This document shows positions 33,648 to 41,642 of a stretch of DNA of 42,353 nucleotides, piece by piece. Each line of letters begins with the position of its first letter. Position 1 is the stretch's first letter. The notes beneath the pieces are model-generated. The model searched no databases. It had not been told where the DNA came from and was given only the letters and a program-made list of their open reading frames with translations. Position numbers and translations under genes: made by a program. The stretch is taken from the NCBI GenBank assembly GCA_027053355.1, contig JALUDX010000050.1:270-42622 (forward strand), in the 5' to 3' direction. This DNA is from Anaerolineales bacterium. GTDB taxonomy: Bacteria > Chloroflexota > Anaerolineae > Anaerolineales > DRMV01.

Positions 33648-35231
33648 ATGAATTTTTCGGCCAAAGTTTTTCACGCGTTGGGCCGCTGGCGTCTGCAACG
33701 CGCCGCCCAGGCCATCGCTCGCCACGCGCCGCGGCCTCGAGACGCCGCGGCGGTGGTCTTTTTCAACGCCTCGACCCGTATCTGGGGGCTGAGCCAAAAC
33801 GCGGCCTTTCAACTGCTCACCGCGTGGAGCCTGCGCTTGCAGGGCGTGCCGGTGGTGCAGTTCGTGTGCCGCCGCGGCATGAGCCGCTGCATCTTGGGCA
33901 CCGACCCCGACGCGCCCGACAAAGCCCCCCCCTGCGCAGCCTGCCAGCGCCACAGCGATCGCCTCTACGCGGGGACGCCGCAAGTGGGGTTCACCTTCCA
34001 CCCCGACCAGGGGTTAGACGCTGCCCTCCGCGACCTCGACGTGCCGGCCTTGCAAACCTTTGCCTACCAGGGCGTGCCCTTGGGGCCGTTGGTGCTGCCT
34101 GGCTTGCGTTGGCGCTTGCGCCGCCACAACCTCAACGACGACCCGGGGACGCGCGCGGTGTACCGCCAGTTCATCCGTTCCGCGTGGCAGGTGGCGCAAG
34201 ATTTCACCGCCCTGCTCGATCGAACCGCGCCCCAGGCCGTGGTGCTGTTCAACGGCCAGTTCTTTCCCGAGGCCACAGCCCGTTGGCTGGCCCGGCGTCG
34301 CGGCATTCGCACCATCACCCACGAGGTCGGCCTGCGTCCCCTCACCGCCTACTTCACCACAGGGCAGGCCACCGCCTACCCCATTGCCATCCCCGACGAC
34401 TTTGCGCTCACCCCTGAGCAAAACGCCCGCCTCGACGCCTACCTCAGCCGCCGCTTTCGGGGCGATTTCACCATGGCGGGCATCCGCTTTTGGCCCGAAA
34501 TCCGCGGCCTGGGGGAAGATTTCTTGCGCTTCGCGTCTCGCTTCCGCCAGATTGTGCCCGTTTTTACCAACGTGGTGTTCGACACCAGCCAGCCCCATGC
34601 CAACGTGGTCTTCCCCCACATGTTTGCCTGGCTGGACGAGGTGCTGGCCTTGGCCCGCCGACACCCCGAGACGCTGTTCGTGTTGCGCGCTCACCCCGAC
34701 GAGCAGCGCCCCGGCAAGGCGGCGCGCGAAAGTGTCCGCGATTGGGTGCGCGCTCGTCAGGCCGACCGGCTTCCCAATGTGCGTTTCGTGGATTCGCAAG
34801 AATATCTCGATTCTTACGACCTGATCCGCCGGGCCAAGTTTGTGATGGTGTACAATTCCACCATCGGGTTGGAAGCGGTGCTCTTGGGCAAGGCCGTGTT
34901 GTGCGCGGGCAAGGCCCGGTTTACTCAATATCCCATCGTTTTCTTCCCCCAGAGCGTGGCTGAATTTCGCCGCCAAGCCGAAGATTTTTTGGCGGCGGAA
35001 GCGGTACCCCTGCCCCCAGCGTTTCAGCGCCAGGCGCGGCGGTTTTTGTATTACCAACTTTACAAAGTTTCGCTGCCTTTCGAGGCGTTTTTGGAAGAAG
35101 ACCCGTACCAGCGGGGCTACGTGCGCCTGAAGCCCTTTGCCCCGCGCGCGCTGCAGCCCGAAAACAGCGCCACCATGGCGGTGCTCAGCGAAGGCATTCT
35201 CCGGCGCGGGGAATTCGTCATGCCCGGCTGA
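33648..35231 (+). CDS. KpsS-like capsule polysaccharide transferase family protein
   Basis: A 527-residue GT-B-like soluble protein. The N-terminal half has VVFFNASTRIWGLSQ and a Cys-containing stretch (CRRGMSRCILGTD, then PPCAACQRHSDRLY) that could hold a structural cysteine cluster. The C-terminal half has TLFVLRAHPDEQRPGKAAR, NVRFVDSQEYLDSYDLI and FVMVYNSTIGLEAVLLGK, the pattern of the capsule_synth family (KpsS/KpsC). Known KpsS/KpsC enzymes transfer Kdo from CMP-Kdo. Its position directly after neuA and neuB makes a CMP-nonulosonate donor plausible, but this is inference. The start codon ATG 33648 lacks a strong RBS. Confidence 0.75.
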   Translation: MNFSAKVFHALGRWRLQRAAQAIARHAPRPRDAAAVVFFNASTRIWGLSQNAAFQLLTAWSLRLQGVPVVQFVCRRGMSRCILGTDPDAPDKAPPCAACQRHSDRLYAGTPQVGFTFHPDQGLDAALRDLDVPALQTFAYQGVPLGPLVLPGLRWRLRRHNLNDDPGTRAVYRQFIRSAWQVAQDFTALLDRTAPQAVVLFNGQFFPEATARWLARRRGIRTITHEVGLRPLTAYFTTGQATAYPIAIPDDFALTPEQNARLDAYLSRRFRGDFTMAGIRFWPEIRGLGEDFLRFASRFRQIVPVFTNVVFDTSQPHANVVFPHMFAWLDEVLALARRHPETLFVLRAHPDEQRPGKAARESVRDWVRARQADRLPNVRFVDSQEYLDSYDLIRRAKFVMVYNSTIGLEAVLLGKAVLCAGKARFTQYPIVFFPQSVAEFRRQAEDFLAAEAVPLPPAFQRQARRFLYYQLYKVSLPFEAFLEEDPYQRGYVRLKPFAPRALQPENSATMAVLSEGILRRGEFVMPG

Positions 35232-35361
35232 GGCTGGCGGCCTGGGCGTCGCTCTCTGCGCCTTGGGGCGAGGCGTGCCTTGCCTTGCCTTGCCTTGCCC
35301 CTACCCTGCACCTCTGCCTCAACGCCCTTAGCGGCTTATTTCCCCCCAGCCGAACCGTTAC
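35232..35361 (+). repeat. Spacer with mobile-element end remnant and GCCTT tandem
   Basis: A short degenerate stretch (CTCTCTGCGCC motifs) with about 4.5 copies of GCCTT at 35277-35299. It ends in AGCCGAACCGTTAC (35348-35361), the right end of the spacer element family. No left end or target duplication is visible. Confidence 0.6.
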
Positions 35362-35384
35362 GCAGGCTAAGTGGTTGTAAAGCC

Positions 35385-37010
35385 ATGAGCAACCTGAAGC
35401 GTCGTGTTGCGCGGTGGGATGTTGCCCTCGCCCTGCTGATTGGGGCGACCTTGCTGGGCGTCCATCTTTACCTTGCCCTTACGCCCGCCAACTCGTTTTT
35501 GCGGTGGTTTCACTTCGACGACGCGTTTTATTATTTCAAAACCGCCCAAAACATCGTGGCCGGTCGGGGGGCAACCTTCGACGGCACCGGCGCGACCAAC
35601 GGTTTTCACCCCCTTTGGATGGTATTATTGTTGCCGCTGTTTGCCGTGGCGCGCGGCTCCTTGATTTTGCCGTTGCGCCTGGTGTTGGTGTTGGTGGGGC
35701 TCCTGTTCGCGGCCTCGGTGGCTGCGTTTTATCGGGAAGGGCGGCAGCAGTTTGGCGCGGTCGCGGTGTTGTTAGTGCTCAGCGGCTGGTTGCTTACCCC
35801 GCGGCTGTATTTGCAGGTAGCGGCCGGAGGCATGGAAAGCACCCTTAGCGTGTTGGGGCTGCTGACCTTTTGGGCAGCGTTGGCGGCCATGGAACGCGCC
35901 CGGCGGGGAACTGACCCGCGGGCAGTGGCGGTGGTGGGCTTCGCAGCGGCTTTTGCCATGCTGGCCCGGCTGGATAACGCCCTTCTGGTGGCCGTGACAG
36001 GGCTGATGCTGCTTGCTCGCTGGCGGCGCGCCGGGGTGGGCTGGCGGCAGATGCTGCGACTGGCTCTGGCCTTTGGCCTACCCGGCTTCGTGGGCGTGGG
36101 CGCGTTCCTGCTGTGGAGCCGCCTCGCGGTGGGCACGTGGCTGCCGGTGAGTTCCCAGGTCAAGATGTGGTGGGGCGGGCTGGACGGCACGGTTTACGGC
36201 AAAGCGTGGCGTTACCGCCTGACGCACACAGCAGGGCGGTTTTTCCACACCCCGCTGCGGGATTGGCCGACCCTATTCGAGCGCTATCGCGCCCTCTGGT
36301 TGCCCCGCTTGTTACCCGTAGCGGTGCTGGGGCTGGTCGCGGCCGCGTTGGGCTGGTGGCTTTGGAAGCGGTATCCTCGCTGGCGGTTGAATTTTCGGCG
36401 GGCTGCCCTGGATTTCATGCTGTGGGGCTCCCTCTTCCACGCCTGCTACCTCGAACTTTGCTCTGGGTTGAGCCCGTTGCGCGATTGGTATTGGTCGGCC
36501 GAAATCGTGACCGCGGCGTTGTTGGGCGCTTTTTTGCTCGCCGCGGCGGCCCAGTGGGTGGAAGCCCGTGGCCTGCAGCGAGGGCTGCGCGCACTGACAG
36601 CCTGCGTCGTCGTGCTGATGAGCGTGGCCTTTGCCCGCTGGGCGTGGCGTGCTTACTCGCTGCAGAACGGCCACTTGCACGTCTATTTGCAGCAGGCCAA
36701 CTGGGTGGAAGCCCACACCCGCGCCACCGATGTCTTGGGCGCCACTGGCGCCGGTGCGTTGGCTTATTTTGCCGCCCGGCGTAAAATTCTCAACCTCGAT
36801 GGCCTGATTGCCCCGCCAGCCTATTTTTGGGCTTTGCGCTCCGGCCGGGGCGCGGCTTATTTGCAGGCCCACGGCCTGAAGTACGTGCTCGGCCAATACT
36901 GGCTTACCCAGGCCGAACCTTATCGGCGCATTTTCGCCGACCATTTGCAGCCCTTGACCACGGACGATTACGACGGTCAGCGCCTCACCCTTTACGAATA
37001 CCGCCCCTGA
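35385..37010 (+). CDS. Polytopic GT-C-type (GT39-like) membrane protein
   Basis: A 541-residue membrane protein with about ten transmembrane segments. After the first helix (about 14-32) an extracytoplasmic loop contains FHFDDAFYYFKTAQNIV. The Asp-Asp pair matches the catalytic acidic site of ArnT/PMT-type glycosyltransferases, followed by NGFHPLWM. The C-terminal soluble domain (about 430-541) has VLGATGAGALAYFAAR and ILNLDGLI. It probably transfers a sugar from a polyprenyl phosphate onto a surface glycan or protein. The donor is unknown. It is followed after 13 bp by a GT2 gene. Confidence 0.8.
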   Translation: MSNLKRRVARWDVALALLIGATLLGVHLYLALTPANSFLRWFHFDDAFYYFKTAQNIVAGRGATFDGTGATNGFHPLWMVLLLPLFAVARGSLILPLRLVLVLVGLLFAASVAAFYREGRQQFGAVAVLLVLSGWLLTPRLYLQVAAGGMESTLSVLGLLTFWAALAAMERARRGTDPRAVAVVGFAAAFAMLARLDNALLVAVTGLMLLARWRRAGVGWRQMLRLALAFGLPGFVGVGAFLLWSRLAVGTWLPVSSQVKMWWGGLDGTVYGKAWRYRLTHTAGRFFHTPLRDWPTLFERYRALWLPRLLPVAVLGLVAAALGWWLWKRYPRWRLNFRRAALDFMLWGSLFHACYLELCSGLSPLRDWYWSAEIVTAALLGAFLLAAAAQWVEARGLQRGLRALTACVVVLMSVAFARWAWRAYSLQNGHLHVYLQQANWVEAHTRATDVLGATGAGALAYFAARRKILNLDGLIAPPAYFWALRSGRGAAYLQAHGLKYVLGQYWLTQAEPYRRIFADHLQPLTTDDYDGQRLTLYEYRP

Positions 37011-37023
37011 CACAGGTTGAAAA

Positions 37024-37971
37024 ATGTCGTCTTCGCCTTGTTGCTCCATTGTTATTCGCGCTTACAACGAAGAGAAGCACATTGGCCGCCTGCTGGAAGG
37101 CATTATGCAGCAGGCGGAGCAAAATTTCGAAATCATTTTGGTGGATTCCGGCTCTACCGATGCCACGGTGGCCATTGCGCGGCGTTACCCGGTGCAGGTG
37201 GTGCATTTGCAGCCTCATGAGTTCACCTTTGGCCGCGCCCTCAACGTGGGCATCGCCCAGGCGCGGGGTGAATTCATCGTGATGGCCAGCGCGCACGTCT
37301 ACCCGGTATATCCCGATTGGCTGACGCGGCTGGTGGCGCCTTTTGCCGACCCGCAGATTGCGCTCACCTACGGCAAGCAGCGCGGTGACCGGCGCACCAA
37401 GTTTTCTGAGCATCAGATTTTCGCCCGCTGGTTCCCCGAGCAATCGAATTTGCGGCAGGAGCACCCTTTCTGCAACAACGCCAACGCGGCCATCCGGCGG
37501 GCGTTGTGGGTCGAGCACCCTTACGACGAAACCCTCACCGGCCTGGAAGACCTGGCCTGGGCCAAGTGGGCGCTCAGCCAGGGTTATTTGCTGGCCTATG
37601 TGGCCGAGGCCGAAATCGTGCACGTCCACGAAGAGACCCCGCGCAAGGTGTTCAACCGCTACCGCCGCGAGGCTATGGCCTTCAAGCGGTTGTACCCCGA
37701 AGCCCATTTTTCGCTGTGGGATTTCGCGCGCCTGTTCGCGGCCAACGTAAGCAGCGACGTGTACCACGCGGCGCGGCAGGGCGTCCTGTGGGGTAACCTG
37801 AGCAGCATTTTTTGGTTCCGCCTGATGCAATTTTGGGGCACGTATCGTGGCTATCGCATGGCGCAAAGCCCCTTGACCGACCAATTGCGGCAGACTTTTT
37901 ATTACCCGCGCGGGCGGCGTGTGGAAACGCCTGTTGCCCGCGATGGCGTGGAGCCTATCCGTTATGAATAA
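37024..37971 (+). CDS. Glycosyltransferase family 2 protein
   Basis: A 315-residue GT-A enzyme. CSIVIRAYNEEKHIGRLL and ILVDSGSTDATVAIA bind the nucleotide part. FTFGRALNVGIAQARGE leads to MASAHVYPVYPDWL, where Ser-Ala-His occupies the place of the usual DxD metal site. Acceptor-side motifs NNANAAIRRALW and LTGLEDLAWAKWA follow. The C-terminal 90 residues are amphipathic. The pattern resembles rhamnosyltransferase-like GT2 proteins. It overlaps the next gene by 8 bp. Confidence 0.86.
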   Translation: MSSSPCCSIVIRAYNEEKHIGRLLEGIMQQAEQNFEIILVDSGSTDATVAIARRYPVQVVHLQPHEFTFGRALNVGIAQARGEFIVMASAHVYPVYPDWLTRLVAPFADPQIALTYGKQRGDRRTKFSEHQIFARWFPEQSNLRQEHPFCNNANAAIRRALWVEHPYDETLTGLEDLAWAKWALSQGYLLAYVAEAEIVHVHEETPRKVFNRYRREAMAFKRLYPEAHFSLWDFARLFAANVSSDVYHAARQGVLWGNLSSIFWFRLMQFWGTYRGYRMAQSPLTDQLRQTFYYPRGRRVETPVARDGVEPIRYE

Positions 37972-38908
37972 GCGCCTGTGGCTTATCTGGGGTTTGATGG
38001 GGCTGGTCGTCGCTTTTTTGGCTGCCTGCACGGCAGCCCAGGCCACGCCTTCCCCCCGCCCCTTGCCCTCGCTGCGGCCTTCGCCCAGCGCCACGCCCTT
38101 TCGCCCCTCGCCGACGCCGTTGCCCCTGGCCGCGCGGGTCAACGGTACGCCGATTCCTCTGGCCGATTTTCAAGCCGAATGGGCGCGTTTCCGCGCCGCA
38201 CAGCAGCAACTTGGCACGGAAATCGCACCACAACCCTTGGCCGAGGCGCAGCAGCGCGTCCTCGACGACCTGATCGACCGCTTGCTCCTGGCCCAAGGCG
38301 CGCGGGAACACGGGTACACCCCGCCCGATGACGAGGCGTTGTGGGCCCAGGCCGTCCGGCAGGCCGGTGGTGAGCAGGCGCTGCGGCGCTTCCTCGACCA
38401 GATGGGCTACGACCGCCAGTCTTTTTTGCAGGCGTATCGCCAAACCGAGGCCGCGGCCTGGATGGTGCGCTATTTAGCCGCGCAGGTGCCCGAAAAGGCC
38501 GAACAAGTGCACGCCCGGCAAATCTTAGTTTATAATGAACAAGAGGCGCAAAAACTTGTCGCCCGCCTGCAGCATGGCGAAAAGTTCGAAGACTTGGCCG
38601 CGGCTTACGACCCCATCGGCCGAGGCGATTTGGGTTGGTTCCCGCGAGGCTACCTTTTGCAGCCTCAGGTAGAAGAGGCGGCTTTCGCGCTGCAACCCGG
38701 CCAGGTGAGCGAGATCGTCACCACCGGGCTGGGGTACCACATCATCAAAGTCGAGGCGCGTGGCGTGCGTGTGCTTTCGCCCGATGCCCGCCGAGCGCTG
38801 CAGATGCAGGCCGTGCAAGCGTGGCTACGGCAGCGGCGCAGCCACAGCGAAATTCAAAGGCTGCTTCCCACCCCCACCGTCGAGCCTCAGCCTGCCCCTA
38901 CCCCCTGA
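37964..38908 (+). CDS. PpiC/PrsA-like peptidylprolyl isomerase lipoprotein
   Basis: A 314-residue extracytoplasmic foldase. The signal peptide ends in a lipobox (FLAAC, Cys22), so it is probably lipid-anchored. A Pro/Ser-rich stretch (about 28-52) is followed by a SurA_N-like helical chaperone region (about 55-180, RVNGTPIPLADFQAEW). The parvulin domain (about 187-280) has HARQILVYNEQEA, GEKFEDLAAAY, GDLGWFPRG and GLGYHIIKV. It likely helps fold secreted proteins such as the SLH and GH3 proteins. ATG 37964 is inside the end of the GT2 gene, so the genes are coupled. Confidence 0.88.
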   Translation: MNKRLWLIWGLMGLVVAFLAACTAAQATPSPRPLPSLRPSPSATPFRPSPTPLPLAARVNGTPIPLADFQAEWARFRAAQQQLGTEIAPQPLAEAQQRVLDDLIDRLLLAQGAREHGYTPPDDEALWAQAVRQAGGEQALRRFLDQMGYDRQSFLQAYRQTEAAAWMVRYLAAQVPEKAEQVHARQILVYNEQEAQKLVARLQHGEKFEDLAAAYDPIGRGDLGWFPRGYLLQPQVEEAAFALQPGQVSEIVTTGLGYHIIKVEARGVRVLSPDARRALQMQAVQAWLRQRRSHSEIQRLLPTPTVEPQPAPTP

Positions 38909-38956
38909 GGAGACTGCTTGTAGTTACCTGCCCAGAAGCGCTGCAGTGGCTTTTCG

Positions 38957-39030
38957 CCCTCACCTTACCCCCGCTGCGCGCCCCCTTTGTCTTCGCTCAG
39001 GGCGGCAATAAAAAGGGGGCGGGGTGAGGG
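38957..39030. repeat. Nested inverted repeat after the foldase gene
   Basis: CCCTCACC (38957-38964) pairs with GGTGAGGG (39023-39030), and inside it GCCCCCTTT (38980-38988) pairs with AAAGGGGGC (39012-39020). This can fold as a long imperfect hairpin. It resembles the CCCTCACCCC-type dispersed repeats of many bacteria and may also act as a 3' mRNA structure. There is no T-tract. Confidence 0.6.
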
Positions 39031-39143
39031 TAAAGGCAAAAGTTAGAAACCTGTTCAAGTTTGTGTCAGGTAACCAAAATTTCCCCAGTACCCCAGTACC
39101 CTCATCCCCTCTCACCCCCGATGCGAATTTTTGCGAGGCAACG

Positions 39144-39875
39144 ATGGATTCTTTAGGTTTTACTGACGAAGAACGTCCCCGCCGCCGGAAATCTTTGGCT
39201 TTGGTGTGGAACTTGCTCACGGTGTTGGTGTTAGTGAGCGCACTGTGTTTGTTGAGCGGCTTTGTGCTCATTTTTGTCAACCCGCAGGTGCCGTTCAACC
39301 CGTTGCCGCCGCCCACGTTGCCGCCCACTTTGGGCGTTCCTACGCCGACGCCCACGTTGCCGGTGGTGACCTTGCCGCCGACGTGGACGCCTACCCCCAC
39401 CATAACACCCACGCCGAGCAAAACGCCCACCCCCACCAATACGCCTTTGCCCACGCCAACGCCCACCCCCGCGCCCGCAGTCACCCCTACGGCTTACCCT
39501 TACGAACTGCAGCCAGGCACGCCCACGTACACCAGCAGCAAAATTTTCCACAGCGAAAGCAATTGCAACTGGCTGAGCGTGGCCGGGCAGGTGCTCGACG
39601 CTCAGGGGCAGGGGGTGGTGGTCGAGGTGGTGGTGCGGGGCGCGCTGGACGGGCAGGTGATCGATCGTTATACGCTTAGCGGTCAAGCCAGCCAACGTTT
39701 CGGCCCAGGCGGTTATGAGATTCAACTCAGCAACCACCCGGTGGCCAGCGAACATACCTTGTATGTGCAACTGGTAGACCCCAGCGGCGTGCCCCTTTCC
39801 GCCCAGGTGTATTTTGACACCCACGACACTTGCGCGGAAAACATCGTGTTGGTGAACTTCCGCCAGGTGCCGTAG
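39144..39875 (+). CDS. Membrane-anchored Thr/Pro-linker protein of unknown function
   Basis: A 243-residue protein. A basic N-terminus (EERPRRRK) precedes one transmembrane helix (about 20-45), so the rest is outside. A Pro/Thr-rich linker follows (about 50-115, many TPTPT units). The C-terminal beta-rich domain (about 125-243) contains SNCNWLSVAGQVLDAQG, YTLSGQASQRFGPGGYE and DTHDTCAENIVLVNF. This looks like a carboxypeptidase-regulatory or Ig-like fold with two or three Cys residues. No catalytic motif is recognisable. ATG 39144 is preceded by GAGG. It faces rpsA convergently across a shared terminator. Confidence 0.78.
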   Translation: MDSLGFTDEERPRRRKSLALVWNLLTVLVLVSALCLLSGFVLIFVNPQVPFNPLPPPTLPPTLGVPTPTPTLPVVTLPPTWTPTPTITPTPSKTPTPTNTPLPTPTPTPAPAVTPTAYPYELQPGTPTYTSSKIFHSESNCNWLSVAGQVLDAQGQGVVVEVVVRGALDGQVIDRYTLSGQASQRFGPGGYEIQLSNHPVASEHTLYVQLVDPSGVPLSAQVYFDTHDTCAENIVLVNFRQVP

Positions 39876-39964
39876 CGTAGGGTTTGTGGTCATTGTTCGT
39901 TTTAGCACCTCAAACTTTTCCGCTTCTTGTTTTCTGTTGCCAAGGGACAGATCTTTTGCTCAAT

Positions 39965-40012
39965 AAAACAGCCGCAGCGGGCCCCGCAAAGGGCGCTTGC
40001 TGCGGCTGTTTT
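39965..40012. terminator. Bidirectional terminator between convergent genes
   Basis: AAAACAGCCGCAGC (39965-39978) and GCTGCGGCTGTTTT (39999-40012) are perfect 14-bp inverted arms around a GC-rich 20-nt loop. There is an A-tract on the left and a T-tract on the right, so it can stop transcripts of both the 39144 gene and rpsA. Confidence 0.88.
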
Positions 40013-40038
40013 TGTGTTCAAGCCGATGGGGAGGGGTG

Positions 40039-41514
40039 TCAGGCTTCGGCAGGGGCTTCGTCGTCGGTTGATGTGGGTTCGGGTTCTTCTGCCGCGGCTT
40101 CGGCCTCTGTTTCGGTTTGCGCTTCGGCTTCGGCTTCAGCCTGGGCGGTGGCTTCGGCCGTTTCGGCTTCGACTGGTGTTTCGGCCTCGCCTGCAATCGC
40201 GGTTTCCTCGGTAATGGCTTCGGCCGCGTCGGCTGCTACGGCTTCTTGTTCTTGCGCGGCCATCCCTGCTTCTTCCAGCGCCACTTGCAGATCCAGGTCG
40301 GCGTAGGCCAGGGAATCCACTTTCTTCAGGCTCAGGCCAATGCGGCGGCGTTCCGGATCAATGCGCACGATGCGCAGGGTGACCCGTTCCCCTTCGCTGA
40401 CCACTTCGCGCGGGTGCTCGATGCGCTGGTCGCTCAGTTCGGAGATGTGAATTAGCCCTTCTAAGCCGTTGTCTAAGCGGGCGAACGCGCCGAATTTTTC
40501 CAGGCGGGTGATTTCTGCTTCCACCAGCAGCCCTTCGCGCAGCCCTTTGACCTTTTGCTTCCACGGGTCTTCTTGCAGTTGGCGAATGGAAAGGCCGATG
40601 CGTTTGCGCTCGCGGTCGACTTCGATGACCTTGACGGTGACCTCTTGGCCCACTTTGAGGACGTCGCTGGCTTTGCCCACCCGTTCCCACGAGATTTCGG
40701 AAAGGTGTACCAGGCCGTCGGCGCCGTCGATGTTGACGAAGGCGCCAAAGTTGGTCAAACTGGTCACCCGCCCGGTGCGGATGTCGCCCACCTGGAGGTC
40801 GTTGAGGAGTTGCTCTTTGAGCATTTCCCGCGATTCGCGGGCTGCCGCGCGTTCGGAAAGGATCAGCCGCCGCCGTTCGCGATCCACTTCAATGACCCGC
40901 ACTGCAATGGGCTGACCGATGAGGGCTTTCCATTGCTCCAGGTCTTTGTCGGGGCGGCCGCCGCCCACCGAGAGGCGACGTTCGCGGCTCACTTGCGAAG
41001 CCGGGACGAACCCGCGCAAGCGTCCAAACCGCACCACCAGCCCGCCTTTGTTGACGTTGGCAATCACCCCGTGGAAGATCTCTTTGCTCTCCCGCATGGC
41101 TTCAGCCCGCTCCCAATCTTCCACCTCTAAGGCGCGGGTGTAAGAGAGCCGGGCTGTGCCGTCGTTGTCTACGGCCACCACGTATACCGGGATCTCTCGG
41201 CCTTCTTCGATGGCCGCGCGCTCTTCATCGCTCAGGCGCTCCAGGTCGCGTTTGGGGATGATACCTTCAGATTTCGCGCCGATGCTCACCAAAACTTCGT
41301 TGTCGGTGATGCTGGTAATCACACCGCGGCGCACATCCCCCACTTGCGGGAACTCCAACGAAAAGCCTTCGGCTTCTAGGAGATCCTCCATGCTTTGTGG
41401 TTCTTCGTCAAGGCTTTCAGGGACTTGATTTTCTTGATTTTCTGGTGCTGAGGTTTCAGAAGGGATTGGTTCAGGTGCAACCTCCTGCCCCTCGGGGGCG
41501 TCTTTCCATTCCAT
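40039..41514 (-). CDS. rpsA: 30S ribosomal protein S1
   Basis: A 491-residue protein; ATG 41514 has GGAG 7 bp upstream. It has four S1 RNA-binding domains at about 58-126 (GDVRRGVITSITDNEVLVSI), 140-215 (IFHGVIANVNKGGLVV), 230-300 (GDIRTGRVTSLTNFGAFVNI) and 315-390 (VEAEITRLEKFGAFARL). A Glu/Ala-rich acidic tail of about 90 residues follows. Four domains, rather than the six of E. coli S1, is usual for Gram-positive-type and related phyla. It binds mRNA on the 30S subunit. The tail is low-complexity and of unknown role. Confidence 0.93.
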   Translation of the reverse strand: MEWKDAPEGQEVAPEPIPSETSAPENQENQVPESLDEEPQSMEDLLEAEGFSLEFPQVGDVRRGVITSITDNEVLVSIGAKSEGIIPKRDLERLSDEERAAIEEGREIPVYVVAVDNDGTARLSYTRALEVEDWERAEAMRESKEIFHGVIANVNKGGLVVRFGRLRGFVPASQVSRERRLSVGGGRPDKDLEQWKALIGQPIAVRVIEVDRERRRLILSERAAARESREMLKEQLLNDLQVGDIRTGRVTSLTNFGAFVNIDGADGLVHLSEISWERVGKASDVLKVGQEVTVKVIEVDRERKRIGLSIRQLQEDPWKQKVKGLREGLLVEAEITRLEKFGAFARLDNGLEGLIHISELSDQRIEHPREVVSEGERVTLRIVRIDPERRRIGLSLKKVDSLAYADLDLQVALEEAGMAAQEQEAVAADAAEAITEETAIAGEAETPVEAETAEATAQAEAEAEAQTETEAEAAAEEPEPTSTDDEAPAEA

Positions 41515-41543
41515 GGCCCAACTCCGTGTTAAAAGATGAAGCA

Positions 41544-41573
41544 ATTATAACAGGGGTTAAGAAAAGTTGGCAA
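41544..41573 (-). promoter_or_regulatory. Putative rpsA promoter
   Basis: On the minus strand TTGCCA (-35, 41568-41573) and TGTTATAAT (extended -10, with TATAAT at 41544-41549) are 18 bp apart. The leader before ATG 41514 is about 25 nt. The strength of both boxes fits a highly expressed ribosomal gene. Confidence 0.75.
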
Positions 41574-41642
41574 CGTTTGCATAAAAGTTTGAGCAGGGGT
41601 AGGGTAAATTAGAGGACGGGGCGCCTACAGGGGCGCGGCGGG

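Noticed and set aside
40039-40260. Glu/Ala repeat tail of S1 as a frameshift artefact
   Set aside because: The frame is uninterrupted to a normal stop before a terminator; acidic tails occur in S1 proteins.
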